From Candidatus Nitrotoga sp. HW29 (lineage in GTDB: Bacteria > Pseudomonadota > Gammaproteobacteria > Burkholderiales > Gallionellaceae): a DNA stretch of 64,000 nt. This document shows, piece by piece, positions 42,533-53,957 of this stretch. The notes under the pieces are model-generated. The model did not search any database. It was not told the origin of the DNA and saw only the letters and a list, made by a program, of their open reading frames with translations. A program made the position numbers and the translations under genes. The stretch covers positions 30,807 to 94,806 of the forward strand of contig NZ_CAKMAA020000020.1 in NCBI RefSeq assembly GCF_924101635.2. Direction: 5' to 3'. Positions within the stretch are counted from its first letter, which is position 1. Each line of letters begins with the position of its first letter.

Positions 42533-43413
42533 ATTGGATTTACGTCTTGCGTGCTGGCGGGCTTAATGCCTGCGGGAATCTTGTAGCGATTGTAGCTCCA
42601 CAAATATTGTGCAGGATTCATGAGTACCAATTCTTCCAGTGCCACATTGACCTGCCTGCTTATGGGTGAATCAGCAATGAAATCCAGCGGCGTGAAGCGT
42701 AGGATATATCCCGATCCATGCGTCAATCGTTCGGCGGATGTCATTACGACCGAAGCGCCGCTGGATTTTACCAAGCGCCCAATCAACGTCATGGTGTAGG
42801 CGGGTCGCCCAAAAAAATCTGCCCACTCGCCCTCGCCATTGCCAGGCACCTGATCGGGCAAAAGCCCGATTGCTTCAGCCCGTTTGAGTGCTTTATATAA
42901 CTGGCGCACTCCGCCCACATCGGTACGCGCTAGCCGCAATTGGGCTCGTTCGCGACCGCTGCGCATTACCTGCTCTAGCCAAACTAGCTTAGGGGGGCGA
43001 TACAGTACGGTGAGTGGCATGTGTTCAGCAACATATAGGGCCGATACATCAAAACATCCCAAATGGGGCGTTAAAAAAATTATCCCCTTGCCACGTACAC
43101 GCGCCGCTTCGATATGCTCCCAGCCATAGCATGCTTTGACGCTGGCGGTGACTTCTGCCAGCGGTCGGCACCAAATCCATAATAATTCGACTGCCCCCTT
43201 GCCCGCTTCAACTATGCCGGTGTTCAATACCTTGCGAAAATCTGCTTGGGGACGGCCTTTCCAGGCATAGCCGAGATTTTCGCGCATTCGTTCGGCATAT
43301 TTATCGGACAGACGATAAGTCAGTTTGCCTACCACGGCTCCTAGGCGGTGTACCACACTCAGTGGCAAACGTGCTACCAAATTAAATAACCAGGCTACAA
43401 GGGACGATATCAT
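42529..43413 (-). CDS. Lipid A biosynthesis acyltransferase, second copy (LpxL/LpxM family)
   Basis: 294 aa from the preferred start. The H-x4-D motif is in TPHLGCFDV; also LPDQVPGNGEGEWADFFG and PAQYLWSYNRYKIP. The frame is open to 43473, but the ATG at 43413 (MISSLVAWLFNLVARLPL) matches the family N-terminus and leaves room for promoters divergent from metK. With the downstream copy it likely completes hexa-acyl lipid A. Confidence 0.88.
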   Translation of the reverse strand: MISSLVAWLFNLVARLPLSVVHRLGAVVGKLTYRLSDKYAERMRENLGYAWKGRPQADFRKVLNTGIVEAGKGAVELLWIWCRPLAEVTASVKACYGWEHIEAARVRGKGIIFLTPHLGCFDVSALYVAEHMPLTVLYRPPKLVWLEQVMRSGRERAQLRLARTDVGGVRQLYKALKRAEAIGLLPDQVPGNGEGEWADFFGRPAYTMTLIGRLVKSSGASVVMTSAERLTHGSGYILRFTPLDFIADSPISRQVNVALEELVLMNPAQYLWSYNRYKIPAGIKPASTQDVNPI

Positions 43414-43481
43414 GGGGGTAATTACAATCGAGTTATTGCTATAATGAATTACTTTCTCAACCAACCCTACCATGGAGTGTT

Positions 43482-44645
43482 ATGAGTAAATTTCTGTTTA
43501 CATCCGAATCAGTCTCTGAAGGTCATCCCGACAAAGTTGCGGATCAAATTTCCGATTCCATTCTGGATGCTATTCTAGCGCAAGACCCCTATGCGCGAGT
43601 AGCCGCTGAGACATTAGTCAACACAGGCCTCGTGGTACTTGCCGGTGAAATAACCACCAGCGCTAATGTGGACTATATCAACGTGGCTCGCGATTGCATC
43701 AAGCGCATCGGCTATGATAATACCGAATATGGCATAGACTACAAAGGGTGTGCCGTGCTTGTTGCTTATGACAAGCAAAGTCCAGACATCGCCCAGGGCG
43801 TTGATCGCGCGTCTCATGAGTACATGGATCAGGGTGCGGGCGATCAAGGTTTGATGTTTGGTTATGCTTGCGATGAAACTCCAACGTTGATGCCGCTGCC
43901 GATTTATCTGGCGCATCGTGTGGTCGAGCGTCAGTCGCAACTTCGCCGTGACGGTCGCCTTGGTTGGTTGCGTCCGGATGCTAAAGCACAAGTTACCATC
44001 CGTTATGAGGATGGCAAGCCAAACTCGATTGATACAGTATTGTTGTCTACCCAGCACTCTCCCGAAATGTCGTTAGAGACCATTCGTGAAGCCGTAATTG
44101 AAGATATTATCAAGCCCGTGTTACCCCAAGAACTAATCAAAGGTGACATTAAGTATCTGGTAAACCCTACTGGCCGTTTTGTCATCGGTGGCCCGCAAGG
44201 TGATTGCGGTCTGACAGGTCGCAAGATTATTGTGGATACCTATGGAGGCGCTGCTCCGCACGGTGGAGGGGCATTTTCCGGCAAGGATCCATCCAAAGTA
44301 GACCGTTCTGCGGCCTACGCTGGCCGTTATATTGCCAAGAATATTGTAGCTGCGGGTCTGGCCAGCAAATGTTTGATCCAGATTTCTTACGCGATTGGCG
44401 TGGCTCTGCCCACCAGTGTGTGGGTCACCAGTTATGGTACTGGAAAAATTTCTGACGAGAAGATTGCAGAGTTGGTAAAAAAACATTTCGATCTGCGGCC
44501 AAAAGGTATTGTGCAAATGCTCGACCTATTACGTCCGATTTATACCAGTACTGCTGCGTATGGGCACTTTGGTCGCGAAGAACCAGGGTTAACTTGGGAG
44601 GTAACAGATAAGGCACCCGCCCTGCGAGCTGAGGCTGGGTTATAG
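43482..44645 (+). CDS. metK: S-adenosylmethionine synthetase
   Basis: 387 aa with [22 protein letters not shown], the signature [12 protein letters not shown] and [20 protein letters not shown]. It makes SAM from Met and ATP. Single gene. No SAM riboswitch fold was recognised upstream. Confidence 0.97.
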   Translation: MSKFLFTSESVSEGHPDKVADQISDSILDAILAQDPYARVAAETLVNTGLVVLAGEITTSANVDYINVARDCIKRIGYDNTEYGIDYKGCAVLVAYDKQSPDIAQGVDRASHEYMDQGAGDQGLMFGYACDETPTLMPLPIYLAHRVVERQSQLRRDGRLGWLRPDAKAQVTIRYEDGKPNSIDTVLLSTQHSPEMSLETIREAVIEDIIKPVLPQELIKGDIKYLVNPTGRFVIGGPQGDCGLTGRKIIVDTYGGAAPHGGGAFSGKDPSKVDRSAAYAGRYIAKNIVAAGLASKCLIQISYAIGVALPTSVWVTSYGTGKISDEKIAELVKKHFDLRPKGIVQMLDLLRPIYTSTAAYGHFGREEPGLTWEVTDKAPALRAEAGL

Positions 44646-44699
44646 AAAGTTGATTACGAAGGGTTTCGTCAAGCGTCGTTCTAAAGACGGTTAAAAGTA

Positions 44700-45080
44700 T
44701 TATTCTATATTTTTAACATTGGAAACAAAAAATTCCGTGTTCCCAAAACAGCTTGTTGGAAGCCCTTTGTATTGATCGTAATTGAGCGCTATCTTCTTAC
44801 CGAGATTTTGATTGATCTTTTCAGCAACGGTATTATTTCTTACCGTGAAGTGGAATTTTTCAGGGACTTGACCAGGAAGAGACATCATGCTTAATTCACC
44901 TTCCCATGTTTTACAGACCCATCCTGTTTTTGAAAATTTTTGAATATATCCAGCCTGTTCACCAGTTGAATAGCTCCAGGTAAAAGCAAACCACAGATAA
45001 AGAGCGGAAAGAGCAAATAATATTGCCGCCACAATGACAATATTTTTAATCAAATTTGCTTTTGTCGTTATCGAATTCAT
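44700..45080 (-). CDS. Small membrane-anchored hypothetical protein
   Basis: 126 aa with one N-terminal membrane helix (about 12-33), then a soluble part with YSTGEQAGYIQKFSKTGWVCKTWEGEL and SCFG. The WSYSxGxxAGxxQKFSKxGWxxKTxEGEL block is a recurring conserved motif I associate with small proteobacterial proteins sometimes labelled 6-phosphogluconate dehydrogenase; nothing here supports that enzyme. Function unknown. Two Cys (about 74 and 111) may pair outside the membrane. Confidence 0.7.
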   Translation of the reverse strand: MNSITTKANLIKNIVIVAAILFALSALYLWFAFTWSYSTGEQAGYIQKFSKTGWVCKTWEGELSMMSLPGQVPEKFHFTVRNNTVAEKINQNLGKKIALNYDQYKGLPTSCFGNTEFFVSNVKNIE

Positions 45081-45180
45081 GAGCTTGTGAAATGGCTGGA
45101 TTGGCAGGCTGAGTGGGAGCCTTAAAATTTCCGTTTATTCACTGCTCCCGGCTCTCCCAAGCATTTCTCTTGCTATGACA

Positions 45181-46512
45181 TTAAAATGGCAACGATGGAT
45201 AATCGATGTAGCCAGCTGTATCGCCGCCATAGAACGTTGCCACATCCGGTGCGTTGTAGTCTCTGCGTTCCCGTAACCGCAATAATAAATCCGGGTTGGC
45301 GATAAAGAGAGCGCCGAATGATACGAAGTCAGCGGTCTTTTCGACAATCGCCGCTTCGGCACGTGCGGCATCGTAACCGCCATTGGCTATGTATTTGCCT
45401 CTGAACAAGTTTCGTAAACGCTTAAAATCGAATGTCGAAGGATGTTCTTCAACTACGTGTATATAAGCTAGATCGAAACGATTCAACTGTTCTACGACGT
45501 ATTCGAAAGTCTCTTGCGGTGTCGAATCAAAAATATCGTTTAACGGATTGACCGGGGACAGGCGAACGCCGACTTTTTGTGATGGATATACACTGCATAC
45601 CGCTTGAATGACTTCAAACAGCAAGCGGCTACGATTTTCAATCGAACCACCGTACTCGTCCGTCCGTTGATTCGTGCTATCCCGTAAAAACTGGTCGAGC
45701 AGATATCCATTTGCGGCATCGATTTCTATGCCGTCCAACCATGCTTCTTCGGCATTAAGCGTAGCTTGCCTATATTGTTCGACGATGCCCGCCATTTCGG
45801 TAACTTCAAGCGCACGCGGCGTAACGAAGGGCGCCATTCCTTGCGGTGTGAAAACTTCACCTGCCGGCTGAATAGCAGAGGGCGCGACTGGCAAACTTTG
45901 GAATGGCTGCAGCGATGGGTGTGAGATTCGGCCAACATGTGATAGGTTCATAAAAATTTTGCCGCCCGTTCTGGAAACGTGGGCAGTCACCATTTTCCAG
46001 CCGTCTATCTGTTCGCGGGTGGTTATGCCCGGTGTACCCGGATAACCAATTCCTTGAGCAGAAACTTGAGTGGGTTCGGAAATGATCAGGCCAGCGCAAC
46101 AGCGTTGAGAGTAGTACAGTGCATTCATTGCAGTTGGTACGTTGCCTAACCCAGCCCGGCTGCGGGTCATGGGCGCCATAATTACCCGGTTATTCAGTTC
46201 AAGCGCGCCAAGCCAGCCTTTTCTATACAAGGGGTGTATTTCCGGCGGCAGAATATGCGACATATCTGTCCATCCGGAAGGGCTGGATTCACGCTTGACC
46301 GGCTTTTTCTTAGGATAGTTTCTGGGATCAGCGACTAAATTGGGGTTTTCGTTTAGAGCCTTGGGAACATCAGGATAAGCGGGAACCATGGGAGGATTGT
46401 CATCAATATCCCAGTCCTCCATCGGAATCATGGGTATGTCTTTTTTAGCTGCCTTGCCGGTAACAGGCATAGACTGGTCGGTGCTAGGTGTGAGTTTGTC
46501 GTTGTTTGGCAT
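45181..46512 (-). CDS. NADH:flavin oxidoreductase, old yellow enzyme family, with N-terminal extension
   Basis: 443 aa. The FMN barrel (about 92-440) has NRVIMAPMTRSRAGLGNVPTA, CAGLIISEPTQVS, LSHVGRISHP and LDQFLRDSTNQRTDEYGGS, close to N-ethylmaleimide reductase. It would reduce activated alkenes or nitro compounds with NAD(P)H. About 90 residues precede the barrel, rich in Pro, Asp and Lys, without a signal peptide; the family is about 360 aa. The extension could instead be partly untranslated, but no convincing later start with a ribosome site was seen. Confidence 0.85.
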   Translation of the reverse strand: MPNNDKLTPSTDQSMPVTGKAAKKDIPMIPMEDWDIDDNPPMVPAYPDVPKALNENPNLVADPRNYPKKKPVKRESSPSGWTDMSHILPPEIHPLYRKGWLGALELNNRVIMAPMTRSRAGLGNVPTAMNALYYSQRCCAGLIISEPTQVSAQGIGYPGTPGITTREQIDGWKMVTAHVSRTGGKIFMNLSHVGRISHPSLQPFQSLPVAPSAIQPAGEVFTPQGMAPFVTPRALEVTEMAGIVEQYRQATLNAEEAWLDGIEIDAANGYLLDQFLRDSTNQRTDEYGGSIENRSRLLFEVIQAVCSVYPSQKVGVRLSPVNPLNDIFDSTPQETFEYVVEQLNRFDLAYIHVVEEHPSTFDFKRLRNLFRGKYIANGGYDAARAEAAIVEKTADFVSFGALFIANPDLLLRLRERRDYNAPDVATFYGGDTAGYIDYPSLPF

Positions 46513-46922
46513 GGGTTGTAGTCGGTAGATACGAAAGAGGAAGTTATTATAGCTTGTTCTATTGACTCATCAACCCGAACGTTTATAAATTTGCTTGCCG
46601 ACCTAATGTCTGTTCGCTGAATTGAGCCGCTTGCACCGACGAAATGTTTTTCGTTGCTCGTTTCGTCCAACATTGGAGCGTTCGCACCAGCTTGGAATGT
46701 CTTGATTCATGCGTCTTGAGTAAAAATTTGATTGGCTATTTGAGCGGTATTTTGGTACGGGGGCAAGTCACCAAATCTCTATCAGGATAGCTATTTCTTA
46801 TTTCCCCATTGCTGCACCTTCATTGCATTTGGTTGATGCCATGCTTTAAAATCTCACAGTCTCCATTGATACCACTCTACGGTGGTTCAGGTTTATCCAT
46901 CGCCAATAGATTGCGGGTTTAA
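46513..46922. other. Non-coding stretch, nothing recognised
   Basis: About 410 bases upstream of the oxidoreductase gene. No open frame with a credible start and no family resemblance. It leads into an IS30 relic, so it may contain older decayed mobile DNA. Confidence 0.4.
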
Positions 46923-47065
46923 CAAGTACAGCGGGTGGTAGAACGACTCAACCACCGGCCACGCAAAGTGCTGGGTTTCAGATCACCACATGAAGTACTA
47001 TTCGGGGTGGAGATGCGCTATACCAAGCCAGCATCAGTTGTTGCACTTCGAACTTGAATCCGCCA
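46923..47065 (+). pseudogene. IS30-family transposase C-terminus with terminal inverted repeat
   Basis: The frame reads QVQRVVERLNHRPRKVLGFR, then SPHEVLFGVEMRYTKPASVVALRT-stop (stop at 47055-47057), the well-known end of IS30 transposases (LNxRPRKxLGxxTPxEV). The last codons run into a 26-base inverted repeat (47040-47065) that matches, as reverse complement, the repeat at 63947-63972 in 23 of 26 positions. The rest of the element is lost. Confidence 0.75.
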
Positions 47066-47226
47066 GTTAAACATCCCGCCCATATTGGGGAATAATTGCT
47101 CGTTTTGATAGTAAGTGCGGCACACATGCGAAAATGTTATAGATGGATAATTTGGGTTAAGCCAAACAAATTATGTGCCACAAAACCGGGCTGTTTCTTT
47201 ATGTGCAACACCTGTTGTGGCTAATG

Positions 47227-47256
47227 TTGCGATTAGGCAATAGCATGGTTTAGAAT
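47227..47256 (+). promoter_or_regulatory. Possible promoter of the mla operon
   Basis: TTGCGA (47227-47232), 18-base spacer, TAGAAT (47251-47256), 33 bases before the GTG of mlaF. Moderate match only. Confidence 0.35.
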
Positions 47257-47288
47257 GCCCGCCTGCCGGATAATTAAGGTGTTGATAC

Positions 47289-48098
47289 GTGTCATCTCAA
47301 GCGCTGGTCGAAATTCGCGACGTCAATTTTGCCTATGGTAGCCGCTCCATACTTAAAGGTGTCAATCTCACTTTTCCCAAGGGCAAGGTGATCGCTATTA
47401 TGGGCGGTAGCGGTTGTGGCAAAACAACATTGTTACGACTGATCGGCGGTGCGCTCAAACCAAGTAACGGTTATGTGAAAGTTGCTGGACAGGTGATCCA
47501 TGAGCTTGATCATGACGGGTTGTTTCGTATGCGTCGCAGGATGGGGATGTTGTTCCAGTTTGGCGCATTATTCACGGATATGTCGGTGTATGACAATGTG
47601 GCGTTTCAGATGCGTGAACACACTGATCTACCGGAAGAAATCATCCGGGATTTAGTGTTGATGAAACTGAATGCGGTGGGGTTGCGCGGCACACATCATT
47701 TGATGCCCGCCGAGCTTTCGGGTGGCATGGCGCGACGCGTGGCGTTGGCGCGTACGGTGGCGCTGGATCCGATGTTGATCATGTACGATGAGCCGTTTAC
47801 AGGGCTGGATCCTATCTCGCTTTCAGTAGTGGGTAATCTTATTCGTCGCTTGAACGACGCGCTGGGTGCAACTTCGGTCGTGGTCACACATGACGTGCAG
47901 GAATCTCTTAAGATTGTCGACTATATTTATTTTATTGCCGATGGGGTGGTTGTCGCAGAAGGGACGCCGGCTGAAATCAGCACTTCCGATAAGCCGTTCG
48001 TGCATCAATTCGTGCATGGAGAAATGGATGGGCCGGTTCCATTCCATTACCCCTCCAGCGATTACGCGCAAGATTTAAATTTGCGGTCATCGCGATGA
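47289..48098 (+). CDS. mlaF: Phospholipid transport ATP-binding protein MlaF
   Basis: 269 aa ABC ATPase: Walker [11 protein letters not shown], signature [19 protein letters not shown], Walker [14 protein letters not shown]. It powers the MlaFEDB complex, which moves phospholipids between inner and outer membrane. GTG start. It overlaps mlaE by 4 bases. Confidence 0.95.
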   Translation: MSSQALVEIRDVNFAYGSRSILKGVNLTFPKGKVIAIMGGSGCGKTTLLRLIGGALKPSNGYVKVAGQVIHELDHDGLFRMRRRMGMLFQFGALFTDMSVYDNVAFQMREHTDLPEEIIRDLVLMKLNAVGLRGTHHLMPAELSGGMARRVALARTVALDPMLIMYDEPFTGLDPISLSVVGNLIRRLNDALGATSVVVTHDVQESLKIVDYIYFIADGVVVAEGTPAEISTSDKPFVHQFVHGEMDGPVPFHYPSSDYAQDLNLRSSR

Positions 48099-48883
48099 TT
48101 GTCGTTGAAAATATAAGATCCATAGGACGCCGTATTGTAAGTACGGTATGGCGTACCGGATATGCCACTCGCTTTTTCTTGCTGATCCTGTTTTATTCCG
48201 GGGTCAGCTTCCGACGCTTCCATTTGATCATCAAGGAATTATTTTCCAGTGGCGTGATGTCGCTGATTATAATTTTAGTGGCGGGTATGTTTGTTGGCAT
48301 GGTGTTGGGGTTGCAAGGCTATGAGACACTCAAACGTTACGGTTCAGAGTCTGCGCTGGGCTCGCTCGTTGCACTGAGCTTGGTGCGTGAATTAGGGCCG
48401 GTGCTGGCCGCTCTGTTGTTTGCAAGTCGCGCGGGTTCGGCGATGACTGCGGAGATTGGTTTGATGAAGGCCACCGAGCAGATATCCGCGATGGAGATGA
48501 TGGCGATTAACCCGATTGCACGCGTGGTTGCGCCTCGTTTTTGGGCTGGAGTCATTTCGATGCCGCTGCTGTCGGCGTTATTTTCTGCCATGGGTATATT
48601 TGGTGGATATGTGGTGGGAGTGGTGTTGATCGGCGTGGATCAAGGTTCGTTCTGGTCGCAAATGCAGGCTGCGGTCGATTTTAAGTACGACATACTTAAC
48701 GGTATGATTAAGAGTGTCGTGTTTGGGGTAGCGGTGACTGCCATCGCATTGTTTGAAGGCTATGATGCACCGCCCACCGCAGAAGGCGTGTCCGGTGCGA
48801 CCACTCGCACGGTCGTTGAGTCGTCACTGGCAGTTTTGTTTTTGGATTTTATTTTGACTGCATTTATGTTTCAAGGGGGTTAG
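48095..48883 (+). CDS. mlaE: Phospholipid transport permease MlaE
   Basis: 262 aa, five to six membrane helices, with the family signature [30 protein letters not shown]. Inner-membrane subunit of MlaFEDB. mlaD follows after one base. Confidence 0.95.
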   Translation: MIVVENIRSIGRRIVSTVWRTGYATRFFLLILFYSGVSFRRFHLIIKELFSSGVMSLIIILVAGMFVGMVLGLQGYETLKRYGSESALGSLVALSLVRELGPVLAALLFASRAGSAMTAEIGLMKATEQISAMEMMAINPIARVVAPRFWAGVISMPLLSALFSAMGIFGGYVVGVVLIGVDQGSFWSQMQAAVDFKYDILNGMIKSVVFGVAVTAIALFEGYDAPPTAEGVSGATTRTVVESSLAVLFLDFILTAFMFQGG

Positions 48884-48884
48884 T

Positions 48885-49346
48885 ATGGAACGCACCACGC
48901 TGGATTTATGGGTCGGCATATTTGTCGTGGCTGGTTTGGCGGCATTGGCAATGCTAGCGCTGAAGGTGGGGAACCTGAGTACGTACAACATGTCCGAGAC
49001 ATATGAGTTGCAGGCTTATTTTTCTAATATCGGTGGCCTCAAATCGCAGGCATCCATCAAAAGTTCTGGAGTACTCATTGGACGAGTGGCTCAGATCAGC
49101 CTGGATTCCAAGCGCTATGAAGCTAAAGTGACAATGATGATAGACAAGCGTTACCAGTTTCCCAAAGATACATTCGCCAATATTCTGACTTCAGGATTGT
49201 TAGGTGAGCAGTACATCGGTCTGATTCCGGGGGGTGAGGAAGAGTTTCTGAAGGCAGGCGACGAAATCAAGAAAACACAGTCTGCCGTAGTCTTGGAGGA
49301 TTTAATCGGCAAGTTCTTATACAGTAAGGCTGAAGATTCCAAATAA
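48885..49346 (+). CDS. mlaD: Lipid-binding MCE protein MlaD
   Basis: 153 aa. One N-terminal membrane helix (about 8-25) and one MCE domain (about 38-115) with FSNIGGLKSQASIKSSGVLIGRV. It forms a periplasmic hexamer ring on MlaFE. Normal length for single-MCE MlaD. Confidence 0.95.
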   Translation: MERTTLDLWVGIFVVAGLAALAMLALKVGNLSTYNMSETYELQAYFSNIGGLKSQASIKSSGVLIGRVAQISLDSKRYEAKVTMMIDKRYQFPKDTFANILTSGLLGEQYIGLIPGGEEEFLKAGDEIKKTQSAVVLEDLIGKFLYSKAEDSK

Positions 49347-49374
49347 CCTAATCAATAAATTACTAAAGGTATAT

Positions 49375-50013
49375 ATGAACAAAATAATTGCATTGTGGGT
49401 GGGAGTATTGCTGGCGTGTGTGTCACTGGGCGTGCGTGCGGATACGCCAGAGCCGGAAGCGCTAATCAGAAATACCGTGGATGAAGTGTTGACTATCGTT
49501 AAGCGGGACAAAGATATTCAGACGGGTAATACGAAGAAAGTTCTCGAATTGGTGGATGCAAAGGTGCTGCCCCATTTTAATTTTACTCGCATGACCAGGC
49601 TTGCAGTAGGTAAAAACTGGGGGAGTGCTACGTCGGAACAGAAGAAAACCTTGGAAATCGAGTTTCGTAATTTGCTGGTACGTACTTACACAACTGCATT
49701 TACGACCTACCAGAATCAAGAGGTTGAAGTGAAGCCGCTCAAAATGGCAAATGATGCCAACGAAGTGACCGTTAAAACTTCTATTATTAACAAAGGTAAG
49801 CCACCTGTGTCCGTCAATTATGATATGGAAAAGACTGCTCATGGTTGGAAGGCGTATGACCTAACGATTGAAGGTGTGAGTTTGGTAACCAACTATCGTG
49901 GTACCTTCAATGACAAAATTCAGAAGAGCGGTATTGACGGTTTGATTAAAATGTTAGTGGAAAAAAATCAAGCTCAGACCGGCACAATGTCGCCTAAGGC
50001 GACGCCCAAGTGA
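49375..50013 (+). CDS. mlaC: Periplasmic phospholipid-binding protein MlaC
   Basis: 212 aa with a signal peptide (about 1-22, ending VRA). The body has VLPHFNFTRMTRLAVGKNW and the fold of Ttg2D/MlaC, which shuttles phospholipid between MlaA and MlaD. It overlaps mlaB by 4 bases. Confidence 0.94.
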   Translation: MNKIIALWVGVLLACVSLGVRADTPEPEALIRNTVDEVLTIVKRDKDIQTGNTKKVLELVDAKVLPHFNFTRMTRLAVGKNWGSATSEQKKTLEIEFRNLLVRTYTTAFTTYQNQEVEVKPLKMANDANEVTVKTSIINKGKPPVSVNYDMEKTAHGWKAYDLTIEGVSLVTNYRGTFNDKIQKSGIDGLIKMLVEKNQAQTGTMSPKATPK

Positions 50014-50312
50014 ATGATCGTGACGGTGGCCGTGTACAAATAACGAGTCATTTGACCATTGAAACGGTTACATCCCTGTTCAAAAAAGGCTTGCCAATTT
50101 CGGGAGAAACATCGCTGGTGGTTGACTTGGCTGAAGTAGAGGCGGTGGATTCTGCCGCGGTCAGTTTGTTGCTGGCTTGGCTACGCGAGGCGCAACGAAG
50201 TAGTGTGAAGCTGCGTTTTGCTCATGTTCCAGAGAATTTATTAAGCTTGGCCCGTTTATATGGCGTTGCGGACATGCTGCCGTTATGCGGTAATGATTCT
50301 CCGCAGCCTTGA
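50010..50312 (+). CDS. mlaB: STAS-domain protein MlaB
   Basis: 100 aa STAS fold (LVVDLAEVEAVDSAAVSLLLAWLREA). It binds MlaF and is needed for transporter activity in Escherichia coli. GTG start in the mlaC stop. End of the mla block. Confidence 0.88.
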   Translation: MNDRDGGRVQITSHLTIETVTSLFKKGLPISGETSLVVDLAEVEAVDSAAVSLLLAWLREAQRSSVKLRFAHVPENLLSLARLYGVADMLPLCGNDSPQP

Positions 50313-50324
50313 TCTATTCATTTG

Positions 50325-51227
50325 ATGTTGCCTGCTATTGATGTGCGCCAAGCGCGCAAGTGCTATGGTCAATTTCAAGCATTAGACGGTGTGGATTTGC
50401 GTATTGAGCAGGGTGAGTTTGTCGGTTTACTTGGCCCCAATGGTGCGGGCAAAACTACGCTGATTAACCTGCTGGCCGGACTTGCATTGCCGGATGATGG
50501 GCAACTCTCCATATTGGGGCATGATGTAGTTAAGCAATATCGTGCTAGCCGCCGCGTATTGGGTGTGGTGCCGCAAGAGTTGGCTTTCGATCCTTTTTTC
50601 ACGGTGCGCGAAACGTTGCGTTTGCAGTCCGGTTTTTTTGGATTGCGTCGTAACGATACCTGGATCAATGAGGTTATGCACCACTTGGATTTAACCAGCA
50701 AGGCCGATACCAATATGCGCCGCCTCTCCGGTGGTATGAAGCGCCGTGTGTTGGTGGCACAGGCCTTGGTGCATAAGCCGCCCGTTATTGTGTTGGATGA
50801 ACCGACTGCCGGGGTGGACGTGGAATTACGTCAATCGTTATGGCGTTTCATCCAGCAGCTTAATCGCGAGGGGCATACCATTCTGCTAACGACCCATTAT
50901 CTGGAAGAAGCGGAAGCGTTATGCACGCGAATTGCCATGCTCAAGCGTGGCCGGATTGTAGCACTGGATAGCACACAAAATTTACTGGGTAGTTTGGCCG
51001 GTTGTCGCGTCAGACTGAAACTGGCGGGTTGTCTACCTGCTGCATTACTGCCGCACGTGGTTGAACAGACGAACAGTGATTACCTGCTGACTTTGCCAAC
51101 TTATCAAGCATTGGAGTCAGTGTTGGCGGAACTGCGTGTGGCTGGGGTTGCGGTGCAGGAGATGACATTGCAGCAGCCTGATCTGGAAGAAGTTTTTTTG
51201 CGTTTGGTAGGGCGGGCCGTGCAGTGA
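50325..51227 (+). CDS. ABC-2 type exporter ATP-binding protein
   Basis: 300 aa with Walker [11 protein letters not shown], signature LSGGMKRRVLVAQAL and Walker B VIVLDEPTAGVDVELR, plus a C-terminal 80-residue tail. Close to YadG-like subunits. Pairs with the permease after 10 bases. It usually lies between mlaB and murA in betaproteobacteria; the substrate is unknown. Start at ATG 50325 rather than the TTG one codon up. Confidence 0.9.
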   Translation: MLPAIDVRQARKCYGQFQALDGVDLRIEQGEFVGLLGPNGAGKTTLINLLAGLALPDDGQLSILGHDVVKQYRASRRVLGVVPQELAFDPFFTVRETLRLQSGFFGLRRNDTWINEVMHHLDLTSKADTNMRRLSGGMKRRVLVAQALVHKPPVIVLDEPTAGVDVELRQSLWRFIQQLNREGHTILLTTHYLEEAEALCTRIAMLKRGRIVALDSTQNLLGSLAGCRVRLKLAGCLPAALLPHVVEQTNSDYLLTLPTYQALESVLAELRVAGVAVQEMTLQQPDLEEVFLRLVGRAVQ

Positions 51228-51237
51228 GGCGGGCATA

Positions 51238-51990
51238 TTGAGTTTTTATAGTCTGTTCTACAAAGAGGTATTCCGTGTGTGGAAGGTCGGCTTCCAGACC
51301 GTGCTGGCGCCCGTATTGACCGCATTGCTCTATCTGCTGATTTTTTCGCATGTGTTGGCGCAGCATGTCGAAGTGTATCCGGGAGTGCGTTACACCGCTT
51401 TTCTTATCCCGGGACTCATGATGATGGCAATGTTGCAGAATGCTTTTGCCAACAGCTCTTCCAGTCTGATTCAGTCCAAGATTACTGGCAATATCGTCTT
51501 CGTGCTGTTGGCCCCCATTACTTATGGGGAATTTTTTGCAGCATACGTGCTCGCTTCCATGCTGCGGGGAGTGGTGGTTGGTATAGGCGTATATTTGGCC
51601 GCATTGTGGTTTGCCCAGCCACCATTGCAGTTTCCAATCTGGATTATATTGTTTGCCGTTCTGGGAAGCGCGATGCTTGGGTCATTGGGGGTAGTGGCCG
51701 GGATGTGGGCAGAAAAATTTGATCAACTCGCAGGATTTCAAAATTTCATTATCATGCCGTTGACTTTTTTATCCGGTGTATTTTATTCCATTCACTCGCT
51801 ACCGTCATTTTGGCAGGAATTGTCGCGTTTTAACCCGTTTTTTTATGTGATAGATGGTTTTCGTTATGGATTTTTCGGCGTATCGGATATTTCTCCCTGG
51901 GTGAGTTTGATGGTGACGGGCGGGTGCATGCTGGGTTTGACGTTATTGTCTTTGGCGTTGTTAAAGTCCGGTTATAAGTTGCGTTACTGA
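51238..51990 (+). CDS. ABC-2 type exporter permease
   Basis: 250 aa with six hydrophobic helices and the ABC-2 motif GFQNFIIMPLTFLSGVFYSIHSLP. YadH-like. TTG start (51238); no better in-frame ATG retains the first helix. Works with the preceding ATPase. Confidence 0.9.
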   Translation: MSFYSLFYKEVFRVWKVGFQTVLAPVLTALLYLLIFSHVLAQHVEVYPGVRYTAFLIPGLMMMAMLQNAFANSSSSLIQSKITGNIVFVLLAPITYGEFFAAYVLASMLRGVVVGIGVYLAALWFAQPPLQFPIWIILFAVLGSAMLGSLGVVAGMWAEKFDQLAGFQNFIIMPLTFLSGVFYSIHSLPSFWQELSRFNPFFYVIDGFRYGFFGVSDISPWVSLMVTGGCMLGLTLLSLALLKSGYKLRY

Positions 51991-52024
51991 CATAATATTT
52001 TAAGATATGGCAAGAATACATTAA

Positions 52025-53308
<1,284 letters not shown>

Positions 53309-53318
53309 AAGATACCGC

Positions 53319-53957
53319 ATGATTACCATCGCCTTATCCAAAGGGCGCATCTTTGAAGAGACTTTGCCTTTGCTACAGGCGGCAGGCATTACGCCGCTGG
53401 AAGCGCCGGAGCCTACGCGCAAGTTGATTTTATCCACCAATCGTGCCGACGTACGTCTTATTATTGTGCGTGCCTCCGATGTGCCGACCTATGTGCAATA
53501 CGGCGCTGCGGATTTGGGGATCGCGGGTAAGGATGTGCTCGACGAGCATGGTGGCACGGGTTTGTATCAGCCAGTGGATTTGAATATTGCACGTTGCCGC
53601 ATGATGGTGGCAGTCAGAAACGAGTTTGATTATGACTCCGCAGTGCGTCAGGGCGCGCGCCTGCGTGTGGCGACCAAATACGTGCAGACCGCACGCGAAC
53701 ATTTTGCGGCTAAAGGTGTGCATGTGGATTTGATCAAGTTATATGGTTCGATGGAGCTGGCGCCACTGGTCGGTTTGTCGGATGCAATTGTGGACTTGGT
53801 TAGCAGCGGCAACACACTGAAGGCTAATCACCTCAAGGCGGTAGAAGAGATTTCTGCAATTTCCTCGCGCTTGGTGGTGAGTCAGGCCTCACTTAAACTA
53901 AAACATGCGGCTATTCAGCCCATGCTGGATGCATTTTCCATGGCGGTAGTGCAATGA
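53319..53957 (+). CDS. hisG: ATP phosphoribosyltransferase, short form (HisG)
   Basis: 212 aa, the short catalytic form lacking the C-terminal regulatory domain; it needs HisZ for activity and feedback by family knowledge. Motifs: [29 protein letters not shown] and [14 protein letters not shown]. First histidine step. Overlaps hisD by 4 bases. hisZ is not in the window. Confidence 0.95.
   Translation: MITIALSKGRIFEETLPLLQAAGITPLEAPEPTRKLILSTNRADVRLIIVRASDVPTYVQYGAADLGIAGKDVLDEHGGTGLYQPVDLNIARCRMMVAVRNEFDYDSAVRQGARLRVATKYVQTAREHFAAKGVHVDLIKLYGSMELAPLVGLSDAIVDLVSSGNTLKANHLKAVEEISAISSRLVVSQASLKLKHAAIQPMLDAFSMAVVQ

Noticed and set aside
43414..43481. SAM riboswitch before metK
   Set aside because: Only 68 bases lie between the chosen acyltransferase start and metK, and no conserved riboswitch core was seen.
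44700..45080. Labelling the small membrane protein as 6-phosphogluconate dehydrogenase
   Set aside because: The 126-residue protein has one membrane helix and none of the dehydrogenase motifs; I consider that label of such proteins an inherited error.
46428..46673. Minus-strand frame before the oxidoreductase gene
   Set aside because: It overlaps the real gene start in another frame and shows no recognisable product.
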